Assembly (NCBI GenBank): GCA_035293765.1
Contig: DATGMF010000099.1
Location: forward strand, 1-64,000
Source of the DNA: DASRHT01 sp035293765
GTDB taxonomy: Bacteria > Chloroflexota > Ktedonobacteria > Ktedonobacterales > Ktedonobacteraceae
Direction of reading: 5' to 3'
Length of the DNA stretch: 64,000 nt
The notes under the pieces were generated by a model. It saw nothing but the letters and a program-made list of their open reading frames with translations, was not told the DNA's origin and made no database searches. How positions within the stretch are numbered: the first letter of the stretch is position 1; the number at the start of each line of letters is the position of its first letter. This document shows, in pieces, positions 8,851 through 17,480 of this stretch. Both the position numbers and the translations under genes were made by a program.

Positions 8851-10095
8851 ATGCTTCAGCCGGATGTAAATAACCAAAGAATCAATAGTCAAGCGGAGGA
8901 GCCAACGCAGCCATATCCAGATCATATGGCGGGGACATACCCATATCAGAAGGTGCAGTCGCCACCAGCGAGGCGAGGGCTGCGTACAGGAGCCATTTTT
9001 CTGTTGACCCTGGTCATTATCCTGGTCTTCGGCGTGGGCCTGTTTGCGGGCTGGCAATTTGGACAGAGGAGCGCAACCCCGACCATTAATGGAAACAGTG
9101 GCAGCGGGTTGCAGTCGGGATCGAACACTCAGGTGACGATTCCCCCTGTGACCGGGAGTAACATAGAGACCGTGCGCGAGGCTGTGATTGCAAAGGTGAA
9201 GCCCAGCGTTGTGCAGGTCAACGTCGCGACTCCCCGTGGCGATGCTCTGGGCTCCGGCGTCATTGTTGACAAACGAGGTTATATTGTCACAAATAATCAT
9301 GTCGTCAGTGGCGCGCAATCCATCCAGGTCGTGCTCTCCGACGGCACCAAACTCACGGCCCAGCTCTCGGGGACCGATCCTGCCGATGACCTGGCGGTGC
9401 TGAAAATCAATCCGCCTGCCAATATGGCGGTAGCGACGCTGGGCGATTCATCGAAGTTGCAGGTGGGGCAGGATGTGTTGGCGATTGGTAACCCACTGGG
9501 TATCACGCAGACGGTCACAAACGGCATTATTAGCGCGCTGGGGCGGCCCGTCGATGAGCCGGGTGGGGCAAGGATTCCCGATGCTATCCAGACCGACGCG
9601 CCGATCAATCCAGGCAATAGCGGCGGGGCGCTGGTGGATATGCAGGGCAATCTAATCGGTATTCCAACGTTAACCGCCATTGACCCTGAATTCAATACGC
9701 CAGCGAGCGGAGTTGGTTTTGCCATCCCCTCCAATCGCGTCAAGCTGATTGTGCCGCAAATCATCAATACGGGCCAGGTGACGCATACCGGACGGGCTGC
9801 GCTTGGTGTCAGTGTGGCAACCGTTGACCCGGTCTTAGCGGCGCAAGATAATCTCTCCGTCGATCATGGTGTCTTGATCGCCGAAGTCGTCAGCGGGGGA
9901 GCGGCGGCGCGAGCTGGTTTGCAGGCGGGCGATGTCATTGTCCAGATCGATAACTCGCCCATTGATAACGTGTCTGCGCTTACCGATGTGCTGGCAACCA
10001 AAAATCCAGGTGATAACGTCTCCGTAAAAGTGTATCGTGGCAATCAGCAGCTTACCGTCAACGTGACGCTGGGCGAGCTACAAGCTGGCTCATAG
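8851..10095 (+). CDS. HtrA/DegP-family membrane-anchored serine protease with PDZ domain
   Basis: The 414-residue protein has a Pro-rich cytoplasmic N-terminus, one membrane anchor at about 45-67 and a trypsin-like domain with the full catalytic triad. The triad residues are His150 (TNNHVV), Asp180 (ADDLAVLKI) and Ser257 (NPGNSGGAL). A C-terminal PDZ domain occupies about 315-405. HtrA proteases degrade or refold damaged proteins outside the membrane. A GGAGG site precedes the ATG, and a strong terminator follows the stop, so it is probably monocistronic. Confidence 0.93.
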   Translation: MLQPDVNNQRINSQAEEPTQPYPDHMAGTYPYQKVQSPPARRGLRTGAIFLLTLVIILVFGVGLFAGWQFGQRSATPTINGNSGSGLQSGSNTQVTIPPVTGSNIETVREAVIAKVKPSVVQVNVATPRGDALGSGVIVDKRGYIVTNNHVVSGAQSIQVVLSDGTKLTAQLSGTDPADDLAVLKINPPANMAVATLGDSSKLQVGQDVLAIGNPLGITQTVTNGIISALGRPVDEPGGARIPDAIQTDAPINPGNSGGALVDMQGNLIGIPTLTAIDPEFNTPASGVGFAIPSNRVKLIVPQIINTGQVTHTGRAALGVSVATVDPVLAAQDNLSVDHGVLIAEVVSGGAAARAGLQAGDVIVQIDNSPIDNVSALTDVLATKNPGDNVSVKVYRGNQQLTVNVTLGELQAGS

Positions 10096-10101
10096 AAAGT
10101 A

Positions 10102-10141
10102 GCGGGGGAACGTGCTAGATTGCACGTTCCCCCGCTTTTTT
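10102..10141. terminator. Bidirectional rho-independent terminator
   Basis: A perfect 14-bp G+C-rich stem (10102-10115 with 10122-10135), a 6-base loop and a run of six T. It ends the protease transcript. The T run overlaps the stop codon of the convergent membrane-protein gene, and the stem can also act in that direction. Confidence 0.92.
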
Positions 10142-10907
10142 ATCGCTTCAAAAGCTGGGCAGCCTCCTGGGGAACTGTGGATGATCGGGAGGAGCTGCTG
10201 CGTCGATTGGCTAGCAGGACGCCGACAAACAGCACAATCCAACCCACGGCCATAATCAGCCAGAACGTATTCTGTACCCCTAGTAAACGCGCAAGAGTGC
10301 CCGCTGCCGCATTCAAGAGGGCACCTATCAGGATCAAAATATTAGCCCAGAGCACATTGCTGGTACGCATATCTCCCACGCTGCTCTGGCGCCGCATTAG
10401 CTTCCATCCTGAATAGAGGGCCACTCCCACCACTGCAACCACGCCCAGCGTGTTGAGGATAATCGTCATCACCAGCCACGCCCCCGGCTGTATCGTTCCT
10501 GTACCTGGCGTACCCGCGATCTGACTCAACTTTGTCATGTTAATCTCCGCGAGCAGAATCAGTACGGCTGTCAGCACACTCAAGATGGTCAACACGCTGA
10601 CGCTAATGCGTGTGACGCGCGGACTGCTGACCAGCGCGATACTGCCCAGACCCAGCCATGCAGGCATGAGCGCGCCACCCAGGATATAATACAGCCGGAA
10701 TAAGAGGACTCCCGTGCCGCTCGTTGGTTGAGCGGCGATCATGCCGATATAGGCCAGAGTCGCCAGAAAAGCCATGCTGAGTGCAATCGACCAGTAGAGC
10801 TGGTAGATGCGGCGGCGCGTAACGTATTGCCGTACAATGACGCCCGCGAACAGTCCCGTCACAATCACATTGATGACCGGCGGAACGAACAGAATCGGAT
10901 CGTTCAT
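10140..10907 (-). CDS. Seven-helix membrane protein of unknown function
   Basis: The 255-residue protein has seven hydrophobic segments, at roughly 8-25, 37-57, 68-88, 97-120, 142-165, 185-207 and 213-233. Short loops connect them and the C-terminal tail is Ser/Arg-rich. I see no catalytic or ligand motif and do not recognise the family. A GGAAG site five bases before the ATG supports the start. It is convergent with the protease gene and shares its terminator. Confidence 0.65.
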   Translation of the reverse strand: MNDPILFVPPVINVIVTGLFAGVIVRQYVTRRRIYQLYWSIALSMAFLATLAYIGMIAAQPTSGTGVLLFRLYYILGGALMPAWLGLGSIALVSSPRVTRISVSVLTILSVLTAVLILLAEINMTKLSQIAGTPGTGTIQPGAWLVMTIILNTLGVVAVVGVALYSGWKLMRRQSSVGDMRTSNVLWANILILIGALLNAAAGTLARLLGVQNTFWLIMAVGWIVLFVGVLLANRRSSSSRSSTVPQEAAQLLKR

Positions 10908-11038
10908 GCTAACTTCCCTATCTTTATGATGAGCAAAATATGCAGAAAGCTATAAGTTACAGTAAAAAATATACAAAAAACTGAAGTGCGATTGCAATGG
11001 GAGGAGGGAAGTACCATAAGCGTAAAGCTACTTTGGGC

Positions 11039-11743
11039 TTATAGTTTGCTGATCCTCTTGCGGCTAAAAAGGATGAAGCTCAGAATTCCCGCAATGAGGA
11101 GAAGCAATCCGAGCAGTGCGCGCTCGCCCCCATTATTCAGGTCCAGTAAAGGTGTGTGTACCGGCGGCGTTGGCTGCACTTGCCCTGCCTGTGCGGTTGC
11201 TTCAGGAGTGGCGGTTGCATGCGGCGTTGTCGCGTGGGGCGTCAGCGCGGTCTGCGGCGTTGTATTATCAGCAGGTAGCCCATCTTTGGTCGCCTGTGAC
11301 GGATTGTTGCCTCCAGCCCCCGTTGGCCTGATGGGCTGTGCCGAGGATGCTGAAAATTGTGCAGATCGGCCCTGTACCAGGGGCAGGGCTGTTGATAATA
11401 AAAAGGCTATGCCCAGGACAGCGGCAATGGCGCTTAATGTGCGCATCGTTGTGCGGATATAACCGGGTCGAGTGGGACGGCGAAGCTGAGTGGCGCGCTG
11501 GCTATGCGCGGAGATTGGCGTCACAACGGCATCATCAACCGGTAGCGTGAAAGATCGAGGCAAGGAGGGCTGAGGCAGCGCATGCAGCAGCGCGACCGTC
11601 TGTCGTAAATCCGCCAACCTGAGCTGGCATTGCTGACAGGCGCGCAGGTGCGTCTGTAGTTGGGCCTGCTCGTCGGAAGAAAGCTGCCCGTCGAGCAGGG
11701 CCGAGAGTTGTTCAGTTGTCAAATGCCAATCGTTATGTGACAC
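11039..11743 (-). CDS. Zinc-binding anti-sigma factor with membrane anchors
   Basis: From a GTG at 11743, with GGAG seven bases upstream, the protein is 234 residues. A longer frame to 11839 would translate an intergenic hairpin repeat, so I reject it. The N-terminal domain has the ZAS signature H32-x3-C36-x2-C39. A membrane segment lies near 97-122. A long Thr/Pro/Ala-rich linker follows, then a second hydrophobic segment at 207-228 with a basic end. It lies directly downstream of an ECF sigma gene on the same strand, as expected for its cognate inhibitor. Release probably depends on an envelope or redox signal. Confidence 0.85.
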   Translation of the reverse strand: MSHNDWHLTTEQLSALLDGQLSSDEQAQLQTHLRACQQCQLRLADLRQTVALLHALPQPSLPRSFTLPVDDAVVTPISAHSQRATQLRRPTRPGYIRTTMRTLSAIAAVLGIAFLLSTALPLVQGRSAQFSASSAQPIRPTGAGGNNPSQATKDGLPADNTTPQTALTPHATTPHATATPEATAQAGQVQPTPPVHTPLLDLNNGGERALLGLLLLIAGILSFILFSRKRISKL

Positions 11744-11767
11744 GCAGGTACTCCGTTTTACTTCGAC

Positions 11768-11815
11768 TCCGCGCTCCTGAGCGAAGCTAGCGCGACGACG
11801 GCGTTGGAGCGCGGA
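11768..11815. repeat. Interspersed hairpin repeat, copy B
   Basis: A perfect 10-bp stem (11768-11777 with 11806-11815) encloses a 28-base interior, 23 of 28 identical to that of copy A at 1907-1934. The arms differ from copy A but remain fully complementary. It occupies the gap between the sigma and anti-sigma genes, so it is transcribed within their shared mRNA. Confidence 0.7.
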
Positions 11816-11831
11816 ACACTTCAAAGTAGTC

Positions 11832-12470
11832 TCAATCATTACTATTGGTTAGACGATAGTCGCGTGGCAAAAGTTCCCTATGCTGATATAAATAGTTGCG
11901 CAGGCGCGCGCGTCCTCGCGAGATGCGAGATCGCACCGTCCCCAGCGATGTCTGAGTGCTCTCCGCCACCTCCTCGTAGGAGAGACCCTCGATATCACAG
12001 AGCACCACAGCCACCCGTTGATCCAGGGGGAGCAACTCCAGCCCTTTTTGAATCAGCGCCTGGAGTTCCTGCGTCAGCAGCGTCTCTTCGGGATTGCCCT
12101 CCAGGCCGGTCGTTGCCAGTGTACTCAACAGGCCCGGAGCATGTGGCTCATCTTCTTCTGTCAGAGCGTCCAGGGAATCGGCGGGGTGGCGCTGGAGGCG
12201 TCGCCAGTGGTCGCAGGTCATATTCGAGCCGATACGCAGCAGCCACGCGCGAAAGGAAGAGCCGCCACGATAGGTGTGAATGTTGCGAAAGGCAGCGATA
12301 AACGCGTCTTGCGTAATATCGGCAGCCGTATCGGGGTCGCCCAGCATGCGGTAGACGGTGCCGTAGAGCGTTTGCTGGTAGCGCAAAACGAGCTGGTTAA
12401 AGGCGTGAACGTCCCCCTGCTGGCTGCGGGCGATCAGCGCCTCCTCCTCGTCTCGCGCAATTTTGCTCAT
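11832..12470 (-). CDS. ECF-family RNA polymerase sigma factor
   Basis: The 212-residue protein has region 2, including a DPDTAADITQDAFIAAF core and a WLLRIGSNMTCDHWRR promoter-melting stretch. An acidic linker leads to region 4 with a helix-turn-helix (LSYEEVAESTQTSLGTVRSR). It lacks regions 1 and 3, as ECF sigma factors do. A GAGG site seven bases before the ATG supports the start. The anti-sigma gene follows 88 bases downstream, so the pair forms a stress-response switch. The stop codon lies within the upstream extension rejected for the anti-sigma gene. Confidence 0.92.
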   Translation of the reverse strand: MSKIARDEEEALIARSQQGDVHAFNQLVLRYQQTLYGTVYRMLGDPDTAADITQDAFIAAFRNIHTYRGGSSFRAWLLRIGSNMTCDHWRRLQRHPADSLDALTEEDEPHAPGLLSTLATTGLEGNPEETLLTQELQALIQKGLELLPLDQRVAVVLCDIEGLSYEEVAESTQTSLGTVRSRISRGRARLRNYLYQHRELLPRDYRLTNSND

Positions 12471-12723
12471 ATGGCTGCCTCGCTTTTGTATTGTTTAGGC
12501 AAGTATACTACTAAATGGAATCGGTGTCTATTTCTCAGCTACAGCTTATGAGATGGCTCTAGAAGAAGCCCCATAATTTTTATCATATCAACTCTCATCA
12601 TATGTGTGCAGCTCGGCTCTGAGCGCGATGATATATATTCGCATTTATAAATTATCAACCAGGCTACAATAAAAATAGTTTCCAGGATTAAATTACATGC
12701 TACTGAGATAGGAGGAACGTGTT

Positions 12724-13539
12724 ATGTCGAAAATGCCGGAAGGTGTTAATCTAGAATATTTGAATAACCTTCAGAAGCGAGGAGATGCAGCCCGAGAGAA
12801 AGAAGCTAAGGCCGCTCACCAGGATATGCTTCAAAGAGCTTACATGCATCAGCAAGGACTTAGCTCAGCCATAGAGCAATTGGGCGTAGATGAGCAAAGG
12901 ATAAAAGAGGCAGTAGATGCGAAAAGGACGAGTCTGCAACAACAGATGAATCAGCGCAAACCACCTTCGTTTACGCCTCGCAAAGGGCATAACTCGGCGC
13001 GCTATGCTCCTTTTGACTTTCAATGGGACAGCATTAATTGTGGGGGAATCACATCCTGTAGTTTGTACGGGCCTGATGCCGAATTAGGGCTCATCGGCGC
13101 TGATCTTGCCAGCTATAACGCTGGCGGGGGTGCCTCTAACTCTGGAGTAGGGTTCTGGTATAACGCATCTGCAGAAGGAACGATGTTTGTGGATGTCCAG
13201 GCGTATGTCTGGGGAGTTGGGTACGTCTACTCTGCTCTTTTTGGCTATGCCCAGGCTTATGCAGGACTGCGCGTCTACGTTGAAGAATATTCGGGTGGCA
13301 ATTTAGCAAATGTGTATCAGGCTACAACGGATATTTACAATGACAGCGGTGTTGTAGTGGTCGATGTCACCGACTTTAACTGGGAGATCAAGAACGTTAC
13401 TATTAGCGTTCCTGTACAGGCCAATACGTGGTACGCTATCTGGGGAACCGCTGTGCAAAATGCCTACGCCGGTGGTATTGCCGATGCTGTCTCGAACTTC
13501 GAGATGTATATTGGCCCAATTACGTACAATATAGATTAA
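12724..13539 (+). CDS. Unrecognised two-part protein: N-terminal coiled coil, C-terminal Gly/Tyr-rich beta domain
   Basis: I do not recognise this 271-residue protein. Residues 1-90 are charged and helical, a probable coiled coil rich in Gln, Lys and Glu. From ~100 the composition changes to Gly, Tyr, Ala, Val and Trp with alternating hydrophobic residues, as in a beta-sandwich. GFWYNASAEGTMFVDVQAYV is typical. Two cysteines (CGGITSC) begin this part. There is no signal peptide or membrane segment. A GGAGGAA site supports the ATG. The C-terminal domain resembles ligand-binding or structural beta domains only in general composition. Confidence 0.6.
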   Translation: MSKMPEGVNLEYLNNLQKRGDAAREKEAKAAHQDMLQRAYMHQQGLSSAIEQLGVDEQRIKEAVDAKRTSLQQQMNQRKPPSFTPRKGHNSARYAPFDFQWDSINCGGITSCSLYGPDAELGLIGADLASYNAGGGASNSGVGFWYNASAEGTMFVDVQAYVWGVGYVYSALFGYAQAYAGLRVYVEEYSGGNLANVYQATTDIYNDSGVVVVDVTDFNWEIKNVTISVPVQANTWYAIWGTAVQNAYAGGIADAVSNFEMYIGPITYNID

Positions 13540-13664
13540 CCTCTTATAGCTGTTTGGGATGTTTGTGTGCTTTCGGAACGCAAGCATCCCAATCATTATT
13601 ACTCACAACTCGTCTGTGAACTTTTTCGGGCCGGGGCATCGGCTTTTCCTGGACTCAGGAGTGG

Positions 13665-15569
13665 TCATAACAACCCTTGAAGATCTTTTTTCAGCGCCTC
13701 GTAGCTCTGATAGCGGGCGGCGGCATCTTCCATCAGGGCGCGGCTCAATATAGTTTCTAGCTCCTGCGAAACAGTGGGGTTGAGCATGCGGACAGGGGGA
13801 TATGACGGATAGTGCGGGGGAGCAACATTGGTCAGGGCGTGATGCATGGTCGCGGCCAGCGCGTAGATGCAGGTGCGCTGATCGTATGGCTTGTCCTGTA
13901 CGGGCAGATACGGGGAGAGAATCAATTTGCGCGTCGTGCGTTTGCGCCCCTCCATGCGACTGGGTGATGGCGCGGGCGGGACCTGAAAGCCGGTCAGAAA
14001 AGCCCGTTTGCGCTTGCCCTCAATCACAATATTGGCGGGCGAGATATCGTAATGGCGCAGTAAGGGTCTGGAATGCTCAAGCGATATCAGTGTATTGAGA
14101 ATCGAGTTCATATAGCCGAGCACTTCGCTCTCCGGCAGTGGCCTGAGCAGTTTGAGCAAGCGTTCCGCCAGCGTTTCTCCATCGATGTAAGACTGGACGA
14201 TATAATAGTGCCTGCCCTCGGCGAAACGATCAAGTATGGTGGGGATCAAGGGGTGACGGATGCGCGTCAGCGGTTCGGTGGCCCGTTCGTAGTAGGCGAC
14301 ATCCTTCGCTCGCTGTACAAGGGGAAGGTCGGTGCATTCCCACCGTTTGAGCACAACGGATTGATCCTGTGATTGGCTATCCTCGGCTACAGCAGCCATG
14401 ACGTGCGTTTCCTCTGATTGCTTGAGGACGCGCTTGATGATATAGCGTCCCTGGCGCACGCTCACGCCTACCAGCGGGCTATGCGAGACGAGCATCGGCG
14501 GAATGGTGAGCCGTCCGCAATTGGTGCAGCAGCGTTGGCCGAAGCGGACGGGAATTTCGCAGTAAGGGCAGTGGCGATTATCGTAATCGGCTCCGCAAAG
14601 CGCGCAACGTTGCGCTCCACTACGATTCTGCTGGCCGCAGCGTTGACAGACATACCGCTGTAATGCAACTTCGACCGCGCTGGCATAGCTCTCGGCGAAT
14701 TCCAGAATGCTGCGGTAACGCTGCCGGTAATCCTTTGCCAGCGCGCGTTGCAGCACCGCCACGACTTCAACGGGGATGCGCGGATTCCATTGTTGCGGCG
14801 AAGGGGGCGTTTCTTTAAGATGCGCGTTCCACATCTCTTCCAGGCGCTTGTAAACAAAAGGCGTGCGGCCAGCCAGCAGCTCGTAGCAGCAGATGGCGAG
14901 GGCGTACTGATCCGAATCGCGGCGCGGGTTGCCCTGCCATTGTTCAGGAGGCATGTAGGCTGCCGTTCCCGTGACTTCTCCCAGCGAGGCATGCGTCTGC
15001 ATTCCAAGATAGAAGGTGGTACCGAAATCGGAGAGCAAAATCTGTCCGCTGCGTCCGATCAGCAGGTTTCCCGGCTTGACATCCTGGTGGACCAGTCCAT
15101 TATTATGGACGTAATGCAGTGCATCTGCTGCCTGCTGAATGTAGGGGACCAGCTCTTCCACGAAGGCCAGCCGCTTGCTGCCATCGGATTTGCGAAACAG
15201 ATCAAGGATCGTCTGCGGGGCATACTCCATCACCAGATATGGCTGTTCGCTGCCTTCCACCTGGCCGAAGTTATAGACGGGCAGGATATTGGGATGCTGC
15301 ATTGTCGCGATGCGGCGCGCTTCTTGAAAGAAGCTGGCCTGAGCTTTCTCATTGAACTGGTCGAGGCGTAGTACTTTCAGCGCCAGGATGCGGCTGAGCG
15401 GGATCGGTTCGCGCACTTTATAAACGTAGCCATAGCTGCCAGCGCCAATAAAGGAAACGACCTCGTAAATGCCAACATGCGCCCCCTGGATCAAAAAATC
15501 GCAGCGTTGGCAGCTAATAGCCTTCTCGGGGTTATCATGTCCTCCTCGTGGATTCAGGCAGCGGGCCAC
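13665..15569 (-). CDS. Ser/Thr protein kinase with zinc ribbons and a second, degenerate kinase lobe
   Basis: The 634-residue protein begins with a short zinc-ribbon half (Cys4, Cys20, Cys23). A complete Hanks-type kinase follows: P-loop GAGSYGYV 42-49, Lys65, HQDVKPGN 161-168 and DFG 181-183. Three Cys pairs between 308 and 351 form a double zinc ribbon. A second kinase-like domain (about 375-630) keeps HYDISPANIVI near 506 but has TGF in place of DFG, so it is probably a pseudokinase. No membrane segment is present. The GTG start has a weak AGG site. The zinc ribbons and second lobe may dock partners or regulate the first lobe. Confidence 0.85.
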   Translation of the reverse strand: MARCLNPRGGHDNPEKAISCQRCDFLIQGAHVGIYEVVSFIGAGSYGYVYKVREPIPLSRILALKVLRLDQFNEKAQASFFQEARRIATMQHPNILPVYNFGQVEGSEQPYLVMEYAPQTILDLFRKSDGSKRLAFVEELVPYIQQAADALHYVHNNGLVHQDVKPGNLLIGRSGQILLSDFGTTFYLGMQTHASLGEVTGTAAYMPPEQWQGNPRRDSDQYALAICCYELLAGRTPFVYKRLEEMWNAHLKETPPSPQQWNPRIPVEVVAVLQRALAKDYRQRYRSILEFAESYASAVEVALQRYVCQRCGQQNRSGAQRCALCGADYDNRHCPYCEIPVRFGQRCCTNCGRLTIPPMLVSHSPLVGVSVRQGRYIIKRVLKQSEETHVMAAVAEDSQSQDQSVVLKRWECTDLPLVQRAKDVAYYERATEPLTRIRHPLIPTILDRFAEGRHYYIVQSYIDGETLAERLLKLLRPLPESEVLGYMNSILNTLISLEHSRPLLRHYDISPANIVIEGKRKRAFLTGFQVPPAPSPSRMEGRKRTTRKLILSPYLPVQDKPYDQRTCIYALAATMHHALTNVAPPHYPSYPPVRMLNPTVSQELETILSRALMEDAAARYQSYEALKKDLQGLL

Positions 15570-15774
15570 GTATTCTATCCTACCTCTTCTAAATGTTGTC
15601 GCGTGCCAGCGAGCATGTGCAGTTTGAGAGCTGTTACTCTCTCATGTTCATGTACGTGCGGGTGGGCTATAGGTTACGAATGTAGTTTTGTCTGTACGGC
15701 TTTATCCATATTATGGTAAAAAGCAAAAAGGCAGTTTTGTTGTATTTGAAACCTTTCATGAGAGGGTCTTTACC

Positions 15775-16317
15775 ATGAAACGATACATTCTCACTGGTAC
15801 ACCAGGCTCAGGAAAAACCTCAGTACTTCATGCGTTGAAAAGCCAGGGATATGCGGTGGTGGAGGAAGCTGCAACCGATGTGATCGCCCTTGAGCACAGA
15901 CGCGGCAATGCTGAGCCGTGGAGGCGGGCCGACTTCATTGATAAGATTGTCCGGCTCCAGCAACAAAGACAAATAGAAGCTGCGACGCCTGCTGATGAAC
16001 TGCAAGTGTACGACCGTTCGCCAATTTGTACCTTTGCCTTGAGCTGGTATCTTGGCTACCTTCCCTCTGCTTGCCTGTTAGAAGAAATGGAGAGAATTGA
16101 GCGTGAGAACGTTTACCAGAAGCAGGTATTCTTTTTAGAAAATCTCGGGTTCTGCCAGCCGACTGAGGCAAGAAAAATCAGTTTTGCAGAAGCGCTCCTT
16201 TTCGAGAAGATCCATGCAGAAGTCTACACCTCTTTGGGCTATCACTTGATAAAAGTGCCTCCTGAAGCCCTTGAGCAGCGCGTCCATCGCATTATGCAGT
16301 GGATGAAGAGTTACTGA
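15775..16317 (+). CDS. P-loop AAA-type ATPase/kinase (AAA_28-like)
   Basis: The 180-residue protein begins MKRYILTGTPGSGKTSVL, a Walker A motif at residues 8-15. A predicted DRSP motif follows, which suits a small nucleotide-kinase-like P-loop fold of the AAA_28 type. I chose the ATG at 15775 because GAGGG lies eight bases upstream. A frame-compatible ATG at 15688 has no such site. Function is unknown; relatives are often annotated only as ATPases. It is a single gene between the kinase and the oxidoreductase operon. Confidence 0.75.
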   Translation: MKRYILTGTPGSGKTSVLHALKSQGYAVVEEAATDVIALEHRRGNAEPWRRADFIDKIVRLQQQRQIEAATPADELQVYDRSPICTFALSWYLGYLPSACLLEEMERIERENVYQKQVFFLENLGFCQPTEARKISFAEALLFEKIHAEVYTSLGYHLIKVPPEALEQRVHRIMQWMKSY

Positions 16318-16421
16318 CCCTGTGGACGGGAGAAAGCCATGTTACAATAGAAGTGATAGCACCGGACTGACCCTATTTGCTGCTAATAGCGGTGCGAAGC
16401 AATACACGGAAGAGGCGATCT

Positions 16422-17480
16422 ATGACGGAGAAAATGCGCTTTGGCATCGTTGGCGGTGGCGTCATTGGCCCGCTCCATGCCAGAGCTATTGAAAGTTTGC
16501 CCGATGCGCAGCTCGTTGCCGTGACGGACATTTTGCCTGAGAAGGCGCGGCAACTGGCGGAGCCCTATGGGGCAACGCCTTACGCCGAACTGCAAGATAT
16601 GCTCACTCGCGAGCAGTTGGATGTTGTCATTATCTGCACTCCCAGCGGCCTGCATGGCGAGCAGGCATGCCAGGCAATGCGCGCCAGATGCCATGTGATC
16701 GTAGAAAAGCCTATGGAGATCAACCGCGCAGCGATGGAGGAGATGTTGCGCGTCCAGCGAGAGATGGGCGTAAAACTGGCCGTCATTAGCCAGCGCCGCT
16801 TCGATCCTTCCAGCCAGCAGGTGCATGCGCTGATTGAGGAGCAGGCATTTGGTCGGCTGATGCTGGGCAATGCTGTTGTGCCCTGGTGGCGCTCGCAGTC
16901 GTATTATCAGAGCGGGAAGTGGCGCGGCACATGGGAGCTTGACGGCGGGGGCGTGCTAATGAACCAGTCCATCCACTCGATTGATCTCTTGCAATGGTTT
17001 ATGGGTCCGGTCCTGAGCGTATCCGCTTATACAGACACGCTGGCGCATCAGATGGAGGCCGAAGATGTTGCTGTGGCTATTTTGCGCTTCGCCAATGGCG
17101 CATTGGGAACGATAGCCGCGACAACGGGCGCCTATCCCGGCGTAAACACGCGCATTGAGGTGTTTGGCGATAAGGGATCGGCCATTATTGAGGATGATCG
17201 TCTGAGCTACCTTCACCTGGCGCGCGATGATGATGGAAAGGTCGGGGCTTATGGGGTCAACGCTCGGACTGCCCGACCGGCGGAGCAGAATAGTGCGGTG
17301 GCGCAGAATCCGGCAGCTCTCGCTGCGACCAGCCACGCATTGCAAATCGCCGATATGATGCGCGCTATTCGAGAAGATGGCACACCTCTGGTGGATGGCT
17401 ACGCTGGGCGGCGGCCCGTCGATATCATTCTGGCAATCTACGAATCGGCGCGCGCCCGCAAGGAGGTAAGCTTGCCATGA
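16422..17480 (+). CDS. Gfo/Idh/MocA-family NAD(P)-dependent oxidoreductase
   Basis: The 352-residue protein has an N-terminal Rossmann fold (FGIVGGGVIGPLHA) and the family EKP motif in VIVEKPMEI, followed by the alpha/beta substrate domain. These enzymes oxidise or reduce hydroxyls of sugars and inositols with NAD(P). An AAGAGG site before the ATG at 16422 supports this start over one 45 bases upstream. The stop overlaps the start of the isomerase gene by four bases, so the two are translationally coupled and likely act in one sugar catabolic pathway. Confidence 0.88.
   Translation: MTEKMRFGIVGGGVIGPLHARAIESLPDAQLVAVTDILPEKARQLAEPYGATPYAELQDMLTREQLDVVIICTPSGLHGEQACQAMRARCHVIVEKPMEINRAAMEEMLRVQREMGVKLAVISQRRFDPSSQQVHALIEEQAFGRLMLGNAVVPWWRSQSYYQSGKWRGTWELDGGGVLMNQSIHSIDLLQWFMGPVLSVSAYTDTLAHQMEAEDVAVAILRFANGALGTIAATTGAYPGVNTRIEVFGDKGSAIIEDDRLSYLHLARDDDGKVGAYGVNARTARPAEQNSAVAQNPAALAATSHALQIADMMRAIREDGTPLVDGYAGRRPVDIILAIYESARARKEVSLP

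Noticed and set aside
11744..11839. Longer N-terminus for the anti-sigma factor
   Set aside because: The extension translates a hairpin repeat and overlaps the sigma gene end. The GTG at 11743 has a well-placed GGAG and begins at the ZAS domain.
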